DNA of 46,186 nt from Priapulus caudatus (taxonomy: Eukaryota; Priapulida; Priapulimorpha; Priapulimorphida; Priapulidae): the NCBI RefSeq assembly GCF_000485595.1, contig NW_014577112.1, positions 141,945 to 188,130 on the forward strand, given 5' to 3'. Below the pieces are notes generated by a model that made no database searches, was not told where the DNA came from, and saw nothing but the letters and a program-made list of their open reading frames with translations. Below are positions 11,058 to 29,044 of the stretch, in pieces. A program made the position numbers and the translations under genes. How positions within the stretch are numbered: position 1 is the first letter of the stretch; every line of letters begins with the position of its first letter.

Positions 11058-13140
11058 ACACACACACACAGTGAAGACACAGCCACTTGAAGGTCTTTCA
11101 TCTGTAAACACACGCCGCCGCCCATTGCTGCTGCCGCTGCACACTGACACATAAAATATATACACTATAGTATTATATTTATTAGTATATTTTATATATA
11201 TTAGTATATAAACATAAATATATATTTATGTGTCAGTGTGCAGCGCAGCAGCAATGGCGGCCGGCGTGTGTTTACAGTATGAAACGCTTCAAGTGCCTGT
11301 GGGTTGAGATGGATGTCGGACGCGTAGCCTAGTGGCTCCCCGTCCGCGAACCGGTCGCGTAGCCACGCGCTAATTTTATAACATTTGAAACATTGCAAAG
11401 TGCCTGTGACAGTGTCATGTTCAGTGATCACTCCAATATCCATAAGCCTCATGGACCTAGCCCGACGAGGCTGTGCGACTGATTGTCTATACAACTTCTA
11501 ACCCTAGCAAAACCGTTTCTTGCGGAGCTAGCCTAGGACCATGCCCATTGTAGGGCCTACTGAGTCACTGAGTCAGTGAGACTCGCAGCTAGGGCCTGCA
11601 TTACCTCCCAACTCTCATGGTTGATACAAATATAGTTAATTTTAAATTAAATTCTTAAGTAGTTGTTAGGGTTAGGATTAGGTTAGGGTTAAGGGTTAGG
11701 AGTTAGGATTAGGGTTAGGATAGGCGTTAGGGTTAGGGTAAGGGTTCAGGCGTTAGAGGTCACAATGCCACGCATAAAAGGAATTATTAAAAGGGAGTTT
11801 AGGCACGTGATTTGCTATCAACGCAATGAGAGTATGGAGGTATGCAGGCCCTAGCTGCGAGTGTCAGTAGAGTGTTTTTGTCACAAATAATCGGCACCGC
11901 ATATAATTGTGTCATTTGTGCCTGAAAAACAGCCGCAGCAGCCGGCACTTGAAAAGAAGTAATACTCTGCTGAAAAGTTTTAAATTAGCCTACCTGTAAG
12001 TATTCACCCATCTCCCTATACCGGCAGTTTTTAGCAATGAATAGACTCAAGAAAATTTAAAAGAATATGGCGGAGTAACACAGTACTTGGTTTCGTGCTC
12101 TGTTTGTTTTACCTATTGAGGTTCCGCTTCCGGTCCTGTTTGGATGGCTTCCGCTGACGTCATTTTCGCGCGCATTCATAATTAGTCTGCGCAATGCGCG
12201 AACTTTTGGCACGAACTTTTCGAGGTTACGGTCATTTCGTGAAAAACATTTCGTATTTCGGAACCACAGCAGTACAATACGCATGCATCTGTGTTAGGCT
12301 AGATACAAATATCTCGACAATGGCTCTAAATATCTTCCGGAAATTCCTCACAAAAAATCTCGTAAATATCTCAATTTTTTTCTAAATATACACAAAATTT
12401 TTCTAATATCTCAGTTCATTTCAAACGTAAGTCTTTTAACATATTTTGATTTTGGTGCGAAAAAAATTTTGCAAGATTTTAAAACAGTTTGCACCGCTGC
12501 GATGGTTTTTCTAGAAAAGGAACAAACTTGCATCCTTAAAAATCCTAATATCTGAGAAAATGTGTGTTTTCATTCTGAAATTCTAGGAATTTTCTAAATA
12601 TCCCGAAAACTTCTAATATCTAAAAAAAATCTAGATATTTTATCTAAGCCTAATCTTGTGTCGATTGTGTAATGCTACAGTACGTGGCGTTACGTGCTAC
12701 CACTGTATACAGAATAAATGTAGCGGCGCCCTGGGGGTAAGATTCATTTCAAGCTGCGATACGCAAAATATTTTGCGTAAATCTTGCTGTACGCAATCGA
12801 CGGTTGGCTTAGTTGGCGATTCATCAAACACAGCCTATTTAAGTAATATTTCGCGTACGATTTCGCGTAGCGCAAGCGAGGCCGTTTTTAGGTGGATTCA
12901 TACAAGCTAAAATTTACGGTAAAGCCTTTGCGCTAACTCTACACGCAGCTGACGAGGTGCCGTAAAAAACCACTCGAAATTTTCCGCAGGTGTTTTCCAG
13001 CCATATCGGCAGGCAAATGCATATTTTATTGAGAAAACCATTATTAAAATACTACTCAATCTAAAAATAATAATAATTACCATACTACACAGACAGGCGG
13101 GCCTCTTTGACGCTTCTTGTGTCATAGGCTTGGGCATTGT
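10835..13140 (+). repeat. Long repeat unit, copy C
   Basis: Collinear with copy B: CT/CA microsatellite (10835-11066), hairpin arms (about 11068-11160 and 11212-11310), TIR insertion (11581-11862), TCTAAATATC block and TTGCGTACG-like end. It differs from B mainly by scattered single-base indels. It contains no supported gene. Confidence 0.85.
11581..11862. mobile_element. TIR insertion with telomere-like interior (in copy C)
   Basis: The same element and the same insertion site as 9177-9505. It has ACTCGCAGCTAGGGCCTGCA at the left end and its inverse ending GCTGCGAGT. It is about 47 bases shorter because an AT-rich stretch is reduced. The TTAGGG array is at about 11666-11755. GTCAGTGAG lies left and GTCAGTAGAG right. 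Confidence 0.85.
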
Positions 13141-15138
13141 TTCGTTATAATGGCGAGTTCGTAGTTAGCCGTGTACGTTGTACACTGATACGCACGTTGT
13201 TACGTGCCACACCGCACGCACTTGTACTGTGCACACGCACGCACGTGTACGTGCACACGCACGCACGCACACGTGCCACAAGCACGCACGCATGCCCACT
13301 GTTACGTGCACACGCCAGACGCCACGCCCGCGATGTACGTACACCGCACGCACGCACGTGTTACGTGCCACCGCACGCACGCACACGTGCACAAGCACGC
13401 ACGCCGCACGTGTACGTAGCCACACGCACGCACGCCCGTGTACGTACACACGCACGCACGCACGTACGCTGTACGTGCACACACACACACGCACGTGCAC
13501 ATGCACGCACCGCACGCCCGCACGCGCGCCCATGTACGCTACACACGCACGGCACGCACGTGTACGTGCACACGCACGCACGCACGCACGTATACGTGCA
13601 CACACGCGCACGTGCACATGCACGCACGCACATCACGTGTGACGTGCACACGCACACACGTGTACGGTGCACACGCACGCACGCCCGTGTACGTAGCACG
13701 CACGGCACGCACGTGTTACGTTGCACGCCAACACGCTGCCACAAGCACGCACGCACGCACGCCCACGCACGATGTACGTGCACCGCACGCACACGCCCCG
13801 TGTACGTACACACGCACGCACGCAAGTACGTGTCGTGCACACACACCGCACGCACTGCACATGCACGCACGCACGCACGCACGCGCGCCCATGTACGTAC
13901 ACACTGCACGCACGCCACGTGGTACTGTGCCCACACGCACGCCACGCACGCACGTATACGTGCACACACGGCACGTGCCACATTGCACGGCACGCACACA
14001 CGTGTACGTGCACACGCACGCACGCACATGTATGTACACACGCACGCACGCACGTGCTACGTGACACGCACGCACACACGCCACGCACGCACGTGTTACG
14101 TACACACGCACGCCACGCACGCACGTGTACCGTGTACACGCAAAAAGCACGCACGCCACGTGTACGGTGCCACACGTACGCCACGGCCGGTGACGCTACA
14201 CACGCACGCACGCACGTGTACGCTAACACACGCACGCACCGCACGTGTACGCTGCCACACGCACGTACGTGTACGTGCCACACACCCACGCACGGCACTG
14301 TGCACATGCCACGCACGCACGCCGTGTACGTGCACAACGCCACGCACGCGCGCCCGTGTAACGGTGCAAAACGACGCAACGTGTACGTGCACACGCACGC
14401 ACGCACTGCTGTACGTGCACACACATGCACGCACACGTGTACGTGCACACGCACGCACGCACGTGTGTACGTGCACACGCACGCACGCACGTGTACGTTA
14501 CACGCACGCACACACGCACTGCCACGCACGCACGGTACGTAAGCACACGCACGCACGGCACGTGGTACGTACACACGCACGCGCACGCACGTGTACGTAC
14601 ACACGCACGCACGCCTGTGTACGTACACACGCACTCACGCACGTGTACCTGCACACACACACACGCACACGTGCACATGCACGCACGCAAACGCACCACG
14701 TGTACGTGCACACGCACACACGCACGCACGTGTACGTACACACCGCACGCACGCACGTTGTACGTGGTGTGCTTTCAATGAGCTGTTGAACGCCAATCAT
14801 ACAACGAAAATGAGAACACTATCACATCCCCCAGCACTTCAGTGTCCATGTAGACAGACGAGACGACTAGACGAGCCATATGGTTTAAATACAAGAGAGG
14901 CGTCTGTTCGGTTCCTATGGTATGTGTCGCACAGTGTGATTGGTTTATGCTAGGCACACCCCTCCACAGCCAGCAGCTAGGACGGCGTAGTGGGTTTACA
15001 CTGGAATTCATCAACATTTGCGTACGCAGGTGCTACGCTGCGTTGATGAATCGCACCTACGAGCTTTGCGTACGTACTTCGTAGAAACTCCGTGTACGCA
15101 ATAGACTTTACGCAACGTTGATGAATCCGGCCCCTGTA
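12717..15138. mobile_element. Putative TIR transposon whose interior is a CACG satellite
   Basis: The left end (about 12717-12870) and right end (about 15002-15138) are imperfect inverted repeats about 140 bases long. Both contain GGGGCC..GATTCATCAA at the tip, then TTGCGTA/TACGCAA motifs and a second internal GCGATTCATCAA. The interior is almost entirely the satellite at 13185-14765. The left end is the same sequence that closes repeat copies A and B, so the element and the long repeat overlap. No transposase is present. Confidence 0.6.
13185..14765. repeat. 1.6 kb alternating purine/pyrimidine satellite
   Basis: Near-continuous repeats of GTGTACGTGCACACGCACGC and shorter variants, with a loose period of about 26-36 bases and frequent single-base irregularities. 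Nearly every step alternates purine and pyrimidine, the composition that favours left-handed Z-DNA. Long open frames on both strands (up to 550 codons, Thr-His-Ala-Arg repeats) are a consequence of the repeat and lack any other coding feature. Confidence 0.9.
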
Positions 15139-15513
15139 CCGTAGTATTTGGACGCTCGCCCGAAACTGGATGCTCCTAAGTGCGCAGGCGCCTCTTGTTT
15201 TGCAAGGGCGCACACAGCGCATGCGCAGCATGCGCAGTAGTCATCTGCGCATCTTGCCTATCGAAATGGTCGCAATAAACAAACATGGCGGACTTCCCGG
15301 TCACTGATGGAAACATTTGATTGAAACAATTTGCAATATGTAGTAAATTAGTAAGACTGTGTTATGTGTGTCAGGTTACAAGGCGAAAAAAAAAGAAAAA
15401 AAAGAGCATAGCTACTATTTCCTACGACCGTGCAAAACAAGATTCAAACAAAAAGAAAACAAGAGCAAAACAAAAGAGCATGCCTACGGAGCGTCCAAAT
15501 ACTACGGTACAGG
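15133..15513. mobile_element. MITE with 25-base perfect TIRs
   Basis: CCTGTACCGTAGTATTTGGA begins at 15133, and the perfect inverse runs to 15513; the arms are 15133-15157 and 15489-15513. It abuts or overlaps the right end of the 12717-15138 element by a few bases. The interior (15200-15300) contains motifs resembling NRF-1 and YY1 sites, listed separately. Confidence 0.8.
15212..15300 (+). promoter_or_regulatory. Possible promoter: tandem NRF-1-like and YY1-like motifs
   Basis: GCGCATGCGCAGCATGCGCA contains two NRF-1-like TGCGCATGCGC-type palindromes, and a further CTGCGCAT follows. AACATGGCGGAC, a YY1-type motif that often spans start codons, lies at about 15282-15294. The ATG there opens only 11 codons (MADFPVTDGNI, stop). 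No downstream exon was recognised. It could be a promoter carried by the surrounding MITE or a relic. Confidence 0.3.
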
Positions 15514-15619
15514 CCTACTGAACCGAGAGCGCACGCCACACTCGAGATTTCACCAATTTTTGTCACAAATGAGTCGACCCCGTGACCTGTGATGTCACAC
15601 AAACCCGTGGTTCTACGAA

Positions 15620-16165
15620 CTCGCTTATTTTTCGCGGTTTGAGTCACAGCATAGATATCTACAAACACATGATCCTTACATAGGATCATGCATTGACATT
15701 TTTTAGGGTTGGCTTGCATGCCGTTTTCTTTGAACCACTTTGTCATGGTGTATGTGTTAGTTCTGTAATGAGTGTGTCCAAGTTATTGTTGTGTGCGCAA
15801 AGCGTGTTAAACGGTGTTGTTGTTCAACGCATGCATTACCATGAAATGTCGTTTATAAAGATGTTAACTAGAGTAGCTACCAGGACTGATTCTTGCAGTA
15901 CCGGTACCCCTTTGATTGGCGTTCTCCAGGTGCTGAGGGTACTTCCAACTTTAGCTTGCTGGTAACGGCTCTTGGCTTTCGAGATGGGAGTCATTGGATG
16001 GTTTGCCTAGACCATACGCATGTATTTTTGCTAGAAGCAGGTCGTGGGGAATGCTGTCAAATGCCTTCGATAGCTTCATTAGAACGGCCCCTGTGTACTG
16101 CCTCTGATCAAAAGCCCTGCGCCATCTTTCACATAGCCCCATCAGCACGGTCTGGCAACTGTGTT
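15620..16165 (-). pseudogene. Decayed LINE reverse transcriptase (5'-truncated fragment)
   Basis: In three frames on the minus strand the order of a non-LTR reverse transcriptase is readable. LMKLSKAFDSIPHDLLLAKI (16045-16104) is the motif-A block. VGSTLSTWRTPIKGVP and NIFINDI follow at about 15860-15935. Next comes a degenerate YADD region in which the aspartates are replaced (ALNNNTV), then MTKWFKENGMQANPKKCQCM at about 15690-15746. Several frameshifts and stops separate these pieces, so it is inactive. The similarity is to CR1/Jockey-group LINEs; the exact clade is not resolved. Confidence 0.85.
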
Positions 16166-16175
16166 GGCAGCGATA

Positions 16176-16388
16176 TAGCTCTAAAACTATAAGCCCTTCA
16201 CTCCGCCACAGGCCTGGCGAGAAAATGAGGAGAGATGGTAACGTGTGAAGCATGAAGGGGTAGGAGTGGTAGATGAGGCATGTACATGAGTAGATCTTAT
16301 ACAGTATACTATAGCCCCTGTTCGCAACAGGTGACGCAGGTTCATTTGTGGCGACCAATGGCTACAGTTATAGAGCTAGTACAAGAGT
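16176..16388. mobile_element. Foldback element, third copy (composite)
   Basis: TAGCTCTAAAACTATAAGCC at 16176 and GGCTACAGTTATAGAGCTA ending at 16388 are the inverted ends of the family seen at 5110 and 8011. The interior includes the family's CTCCGCCACAGG motif and a second left-arm-like ACTATAGCCCCTGTTCGC at about 16308, so two copies may be nested or rearranged. It directly adjoins the decayed LINE. Confidence 0.65.
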
Positions 16389-16779
16389 AAACTACCCTGT
16401 TGCATATTCTCAATTTCTCATCTACCACAACCTCCATTTATTTTCCCTCTATATCATTCCCCTTACTTAATTAGCATCCAGATGACCCCTTAAGAGGCAC
16501 AAACAGGGAAGGATTATTAAGAGAACAATTAAAAGCGAAAGAATTAGTAGGAAAAAGGAACGAAACCACATGAGGGAGGGGATGGTGAAAACCATGGAAG
16601 AAGGAACATGTATAAGACAAATATGGAATAAGGACAAGGAGAATAAAGAGAAATTAAATCCTTCCCGCACCTTCATACGCATAGGCATAGCGCATGGTTA
16701 CATGGCGCATAGGGCGGTGCCTATCTCCGTTTCAGTAACCCTGAAGCACCGCAGCTGCTTTCACAGTAAATGCTACAGT

Positions 16780-16955
16780 AGGGGGTTAGTCCACTGGTAG
16801 CACTGCGAGTTAACTTGCCACACTCTATCTCTATTTGCTGAATGCTAAGCAGAGAAGCCGTGTGTACCATTTTTCAAGTCTTTGGTATGACCCGGCCGGG
16901 AGTTGAACACCCAACCTTCCAAATACGAGGCGAGCACTCAACCATTGGAATAAAG
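16780..16955 (-). mobile_element. tRNA-derived SINE-like element
   Basis: On the minus strand, CCAATGGTTGAGTGCTCGCC (about 16930-16949) resembles a tRNA A box. GGTTGGGTGTTCAACTCC (about 16897-16914) resembles a B box at normal tRNA spacing. The sequence does not fold as an intact tRNA with a proper acceptor stem. A second A-box-like TTAGTCCACTGGTAGC lies on the plus strand at about 16786. I read it as a tRNA-derived SINE fragment. Confidence 0.6.
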
Positions 16956-17874
16956 AGAAGGTATAGCTCTTATTAAGTGCAGCACTTCAGTTATTTTACT
17001 GAAAGTAAATGAACAAAAGTTCATTGTCCCACTCTGAAGAAAAAAGTCATAAACGTTATCTGTCATGTATCAGTAGAGCGTATATTCATTCTCTTATCAA
17101 GAGTACACAAGTACACAGCTCATAGTATTACAAAATGAGGAATGCCATCGCTAAAAAAACTCTGTACATTTATGACAAATGCTATGCATGGAAAACTCAA
17201 CATTACGTGATAACTTAATGAAATAGGAAATAGTTTTTTAATTACAAAAAACTAAAATTAAGTGCTGTCAGGCAATTTTATTCATAAACAAAGCAGAGCA
17301 AAATAAATGGGTGGTGTAATACTAATAATATCAGCGTCATTATCAAAAGATAATTTAATAATTTGATTTAAGATGATCAGAAGAATTTTTCGTGGCTTAG
17401 AACAGTTATGTAACGGCAAATTCAGCAATCACCTGTTACATTAGAAACTTCTCAGGGTGCTAGCAATAATAGTGCTTTTACAAGAGCTTATTACCTGTTA
17501 TTACTGTGGTTCTTTTTACCTGCTGCCATCTGGTGGCAAGGTTTAAGCAACTTCAATCTGACTGACAGACATAGATCGGATGTGCAAATTGTTGCTAACC
17601 AATTAAACAAACGGAATTATCATGAAATAAAGTTGCTCTCGTATCAATTAAACTATTCATCAAAGCCAAGGAGACATGATAAACATAACCAGGGACTAAT
17701 TTTACTATACCATTTTCCATTGAGCAAAACCTTGAGAATGGTGTTACTATAATCACGGCCATATGGCCACCTAATCTGTAAGAACACTTTCCTAGAGCTG
17801 GATACTGGATGGAGATTCGAGGTTGGATCCACTCACCATGCAATCTCTATATGTTGTAACTTCTACATATGATG
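16956..17874. other. Intergenic, nothing recognised
   Basis: AT-rich DNA downstream of the SRM 3' end. No conserved reading frame or repeat structure was recognised. It may include the SRM 3' UTR. Confidence 0.4.
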
Positions 17875-25311
<7,437 letters not shown>

Positions 25312-25552
25312 AATCGAAGTGAATGAATGAAATGAATGTTAGCTAAGACCAGAGAGTAGCGTGGTACCGTCGATGACATTGATTATAGACTGGTCCCAGG
25401 TCTTTTAACTTTATTTCATAACTAACAAAGTGAAGTAATATGGAGTCTATCTAAGCGGCAAGAAACGTGTATTCGTGCGCTTTCACCCCGGAAGTGGTGA
25501 GTACCACCGGACAGACGTCACATAATATGTCAGCGCCTAATGGCAATACATC
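25312..25552. promoter_or_regulatory. Divergent promoter region, SRM (-) / SFT2D3 (+)
   Basis: The start codons of two head-to-head genes are separated by 241 bases, which must hold both 5' UTRs and promoters. The stretch includes CACCCCGGAAGTGG (about 25484-25497), an ETS/GABP-type CCGGAAGTG motif common in bidirectional housekeeping promoters, and ACGTCA (25514-25519), a CRE half-site. No TATA box is evident. Confidence 0.7.
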
Positions 25553-26761
25553 ATGTCTGATATCAACAAGCAACTATTAGATTATTTATCTCAAAATAAG
25601 AGCCATAGTAGTGGTCAAGACGCAGATGGCGAATCATCACATAGCGTCGGAAAGTTTTCATGGTTTACACAGTTGAGGAGACCAGCGATTTCTAGTGAAG
25701 CTAACGATAATGCCTGGTTGCAAGAAGCACAGAAAGATCCGCTGTTTCCAACATTGGTAATTTATCAAACTTGAATGTGAACTTGAATAAATTTGACAAC
25801 CCCAGGTTTAAAAACCCTAACCCTTACCCTAACCCTAACCCTAACCAAACTCACGACATGGGTGTGTAAACGCTACTTTGACCAATGTCACTGTCAGTGT
25901 CAGTCATTCAGCATGCGATATTGTATAATTAATGGAACGGGCTACGGTTACCGTTTTCTATTGAGTGACACCCCAAAGCGCAAAAGTATATATAATAAAA
26001 CGTGCATATAAAACACTAACAGTGAAAAAAAATACACAGGGGCTCGGGGCGATTTAGCCAAAAAAGAGCCCTGGAAATGCCAAAAAGTGCCCCCGTAAAT
26101 TTGCATAGAGTTCAATGCAAACCAAATTTTAGAGTGCTATTTTTATGCACGTGAGCTTGAAAAGTAGGGCCTAGCTCCCGAAAAATAAATTTTAATTTTT
26201 TCCCTGCCTCCGATCGGTCAGAGTAGCGTTTACAGTTTTCATGTAAACGCTATTCATAGCGTGCATAATTTTCATGTAAAAATTAAACGCGTTTCAAATT
26301 AAACGCATAATTTTCATGTAAAATTACACCCCCGACCCCGGGAGTGAATTTGTTTTTCTTACACGTTATATTCATTCAATCATTGGGCTTGATGTACGCA
26401 TATCAACTTCCGCATCAGACTTTCCGTATCAAAGAATGATGCAAAAGTCCTAACCTTAACCCTAACCCTAACCCTAACCATAAACCGAATCGGCTTATAT
26501 ACTGTGTATGGTATCCCAAACACTATCTATGGTGTGGTCAAATCAAAGCAGCCAATCAGAAGAGCCCAATGGATATAACGTGTAGGAAAAAAAAATTCGC
26601 CCCCCCCCGGGGCCCATGTCGTGAGTTTGGTTAATGTGGGGGTACAATCTTAAAAATTTACAGAGGTCTTCTTGAAGGTGTTGTCAACTAATTTCTAGCA
26701 AGAAAGGGGTCATTTGTTGTCGCAAAGGCGCGAGATTACGTCGTTTCACCCAGCAACTCAG

Positions 26762-26793
<32 letters not shown>

Positions 26794-26940
26794 TGCCGCA
26801 TATAATATATATACGTATCTACACAGTCGCTCAGTAACACTCCACAGTATATAATGTAGTGGCGCCATCTATCGGAGAAAAAAAGTGGTTTTTAAACTTG
26901 GGGGTGTCAAATAGGATTTGGCCCTGCGATCTCATTCCGT

Positions 26941-26993
<53 letters not shown>

Positions 26994-29044
26994 CCTTGGA
27001 CTTTGAGGACGAATATTTAGGAGGTTTTTAATTTATTTTTATTTATTTATTTAGGCAATTATCCATCATATACAATACATAGCATACTTTTATAATAAAA
27101 TTCTGAATTCATAAAATTGGATAATTACCAAGGATATCTACACAAAAGGTATATAAAGGTTATAAACATAACCTTTCATATAAACTTTTTGTATAACTTC
27201 ACATAACTTTTTATAAACATATAAAGGTATATACATAAAAGGTTATAAAGGTTATTCACTGGGAATCGTGTTCATATATATAGCTCTATTAGGTGAGCTC
27301 TTCCTCGCTCCCACTACATGGCTACATGACCAAAACAACACTGCTGGGACACAGCACTGAATCTTTGAAGAATGGCCAGCTATAAGATTTAGCCAACAGT
27401 GTAATAGAAAAATACATTGGCCAGCAACATAAACGTCCTGACTTGAGCCAGTCACTTCCGAATCAAACTCAATTCACCATAATTTAATTAGCCAGGTGGA
27501 GCCGTTTATCAAATACATATGAACCAAAAACACGTATGTGGCCACGTCTAATTTAAGTAGCAGTGGTACCGGTACAGTGGTATGTTATATATGTGTATAG
27601 TTGTATTTTCAGAAGATGTAATGAGATTTTATTTATTTCCAGACAAAGAAACAACGGATTCTTGGTTTCGTGAGTTGCATATTGATGGGTGTCTTTTGCT
27701 TTGTCTTGGTAAGTTTAGAATTTACAACCACACTAAAAGTAAAAGAACCAAATTAAGATAATTGCATTATAAATATATGATGTTACAATGACATAAATAC
27801 ACTGTGCATTTGCTAATATAATACTAATATTTTAAAATAGAAATAGTTGGATTTGTGTATGATAAGCTTGCCTTTATTTAGGCATGGATGTTCTTCCCGT
27901 TTCTGGTGCTAAAAGCAAGAAAATTTGCCCTCCTGTACACACTAGGCAGTGTCTTCACAATCGGCAGGTAAGCGAGGCTTCACACTTCTAATCCATTGTA
28001 TTTTTGAATGACAATGCTGAGGATTTATCGTAGTAAGTACCAGTGTTTCTCATTGGATGCTGTATAAAAGTAACCTACATTAGCAAAGCCATGAACTTCA
28101 CTTTTTGGTAACACAGATTTTGCTAGTACATAAGTTTAAAGGCTTAAAGGTGGCAGGTGATAGGTGGCAGTGATCTTGAACGCATGACAGTCAGCCTGAA
28201 TGAGAATAGGGATATATACTTGTGAAAACCCTTCAATGTGTGGCAGGTGTGGTGTTTAGCTGAGCTGTATAGCTATTTGTCCCCCTACGTACCAAATATG
28301 AAGCGAAGATGAAGCAGTTTAGTTTTGAGCTGTTATTATCGATGCATTGACGATTGAATGATTCTGCATTTCTATAAGCTTCACCCATAGATATTGATGA
28401 CCAAAAACCCATTTTGACTTCACAAGCTGTCAGGGAGTGTCTCTGCTTTCCAGCTTCGCGATGCTATGGGGACCCGTAAATCACGTGAAGCACATCTTCT
28501 CAGCTCAGCGGCTACCATTCACGACAACGTACTTTGGCTCTTTGTTCGGCACACTGTACTTTGCTCTTGTGGTAAGGTTGCAGAGATTTCAGACTCGGGT
28601 GTATTGTAGGAGGTTCTACCTGGTTGCCCGTAAAACCCTCCAAAAAATTGCGCTTGATTACGCATCTTTAAGATCACATCATCACGTCTCTTTAAGAGGT
28701 GAGAGTTTTTTGTGTTGGTAGCTAGCAGTTTTACAACGTGGCCAATTGGCAAAGAGTGCTAGCGTCTATTTAACGGGTTTATTTCTCCGGGCGATCGCTG
28801 CGACACGCGCAGCTAAACGTGTACAGGTACATCTATGCGCCATTTTATCGTTTGCATTTTGTTCGTTTTGACGGACCAGGTGCAGAGCACGCTCCTGACG
28901 GCGCTGTGCGCCATATTGCAAGTGGTGGCGCTAGTGTGGTACATGATCAGCTACATTCCCGGTGGCCAGACGGGCCTCAGCTTCTTCTCGAAACTCTTCT
29001 ACTCCGTTTCGTCGAAGGCCGTGTCGTCTGCTCTACCCGTGTGA
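25553..29044 (+). CDS. SFT2D3: SFT2 domain vesicle-transport protein (SFT2D3-like), five exons
   Basis: SFT2-family proteins are four-helix Golgi/endosome membrane proteins implicated in retrograde vesicle fusion. Exons: 25553-25756, 27643-27708, 27882-27967, 28454-28571 and 28880-29044 (stop TGA). Phases are 0, 0, 2, 0, and the product is 212 residues, close to human SFT2D3 (about 215). The N-terminus MSDINKQLLDYLSQNK resembles the SFT2D3 start (MADLxxQLxxYLxQ). Hydrophobic segments lie at about residues 74-99, 105-128, 140-158 and 160-185. The C-terminal exon reads STLLTALCAILQVVALVWYM and ends SSALPV, again like SFT2D3. Intron 1 (25757-27642) carries a TIR element, telomere-like arrays and AT microsatellites. 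The start at 25553 is the only in-frame ATG and faces the divergent SRM promoter. AATAAA at 29419-29424 is a plausible polyadenylation signal. Confidence 0.92.
25812..25846. repeat. Telomere-like (CCCTAA)n array
   Basis: About five CCCTAA-type units directly at the left edge of the TIR element 25843-26632. A second array of about four units lies inside that element at 26455-26480. Confidence 0.85.
25843..26632. mobile_element. TIR element, about 790 bp, in SFT2D3 intron 1
   Basis: AACCAAACTCACGACATGGG (25843-25862) has a perfect inverse CCCATGTCGTGAGTTTGGTT at 26613-26632. The interior contains the inverted copy of the 1935-2045 repeat (26027-26098), a CCCTAA array, and C/G homopolymers. No transposase frame is present. 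Confidence 0.75.
26764..26992. repeat. Two (AT)n microsatellites
   Basis: AT dinucleotide runs at about 26764-26796 and 26942-26992 in SFT2D3 intron 1. Confidence 0.95.

Noticed and set aside
13137-14789. 550-codon open reading frame (Thr-His-Ala-Arg repeats) and its antisense partners
   Set aside because: It is open in several frames on both strands because a CACG-rich satellite lacks stop codons. No domain, splice context or conserved start exists.
16890-16952. Functional tRNA gene
   Set aside because: A/B-box-like motifs are present, but the acceptor stem and cloverleaf cannot be formed. It fits a SINE fragment better.
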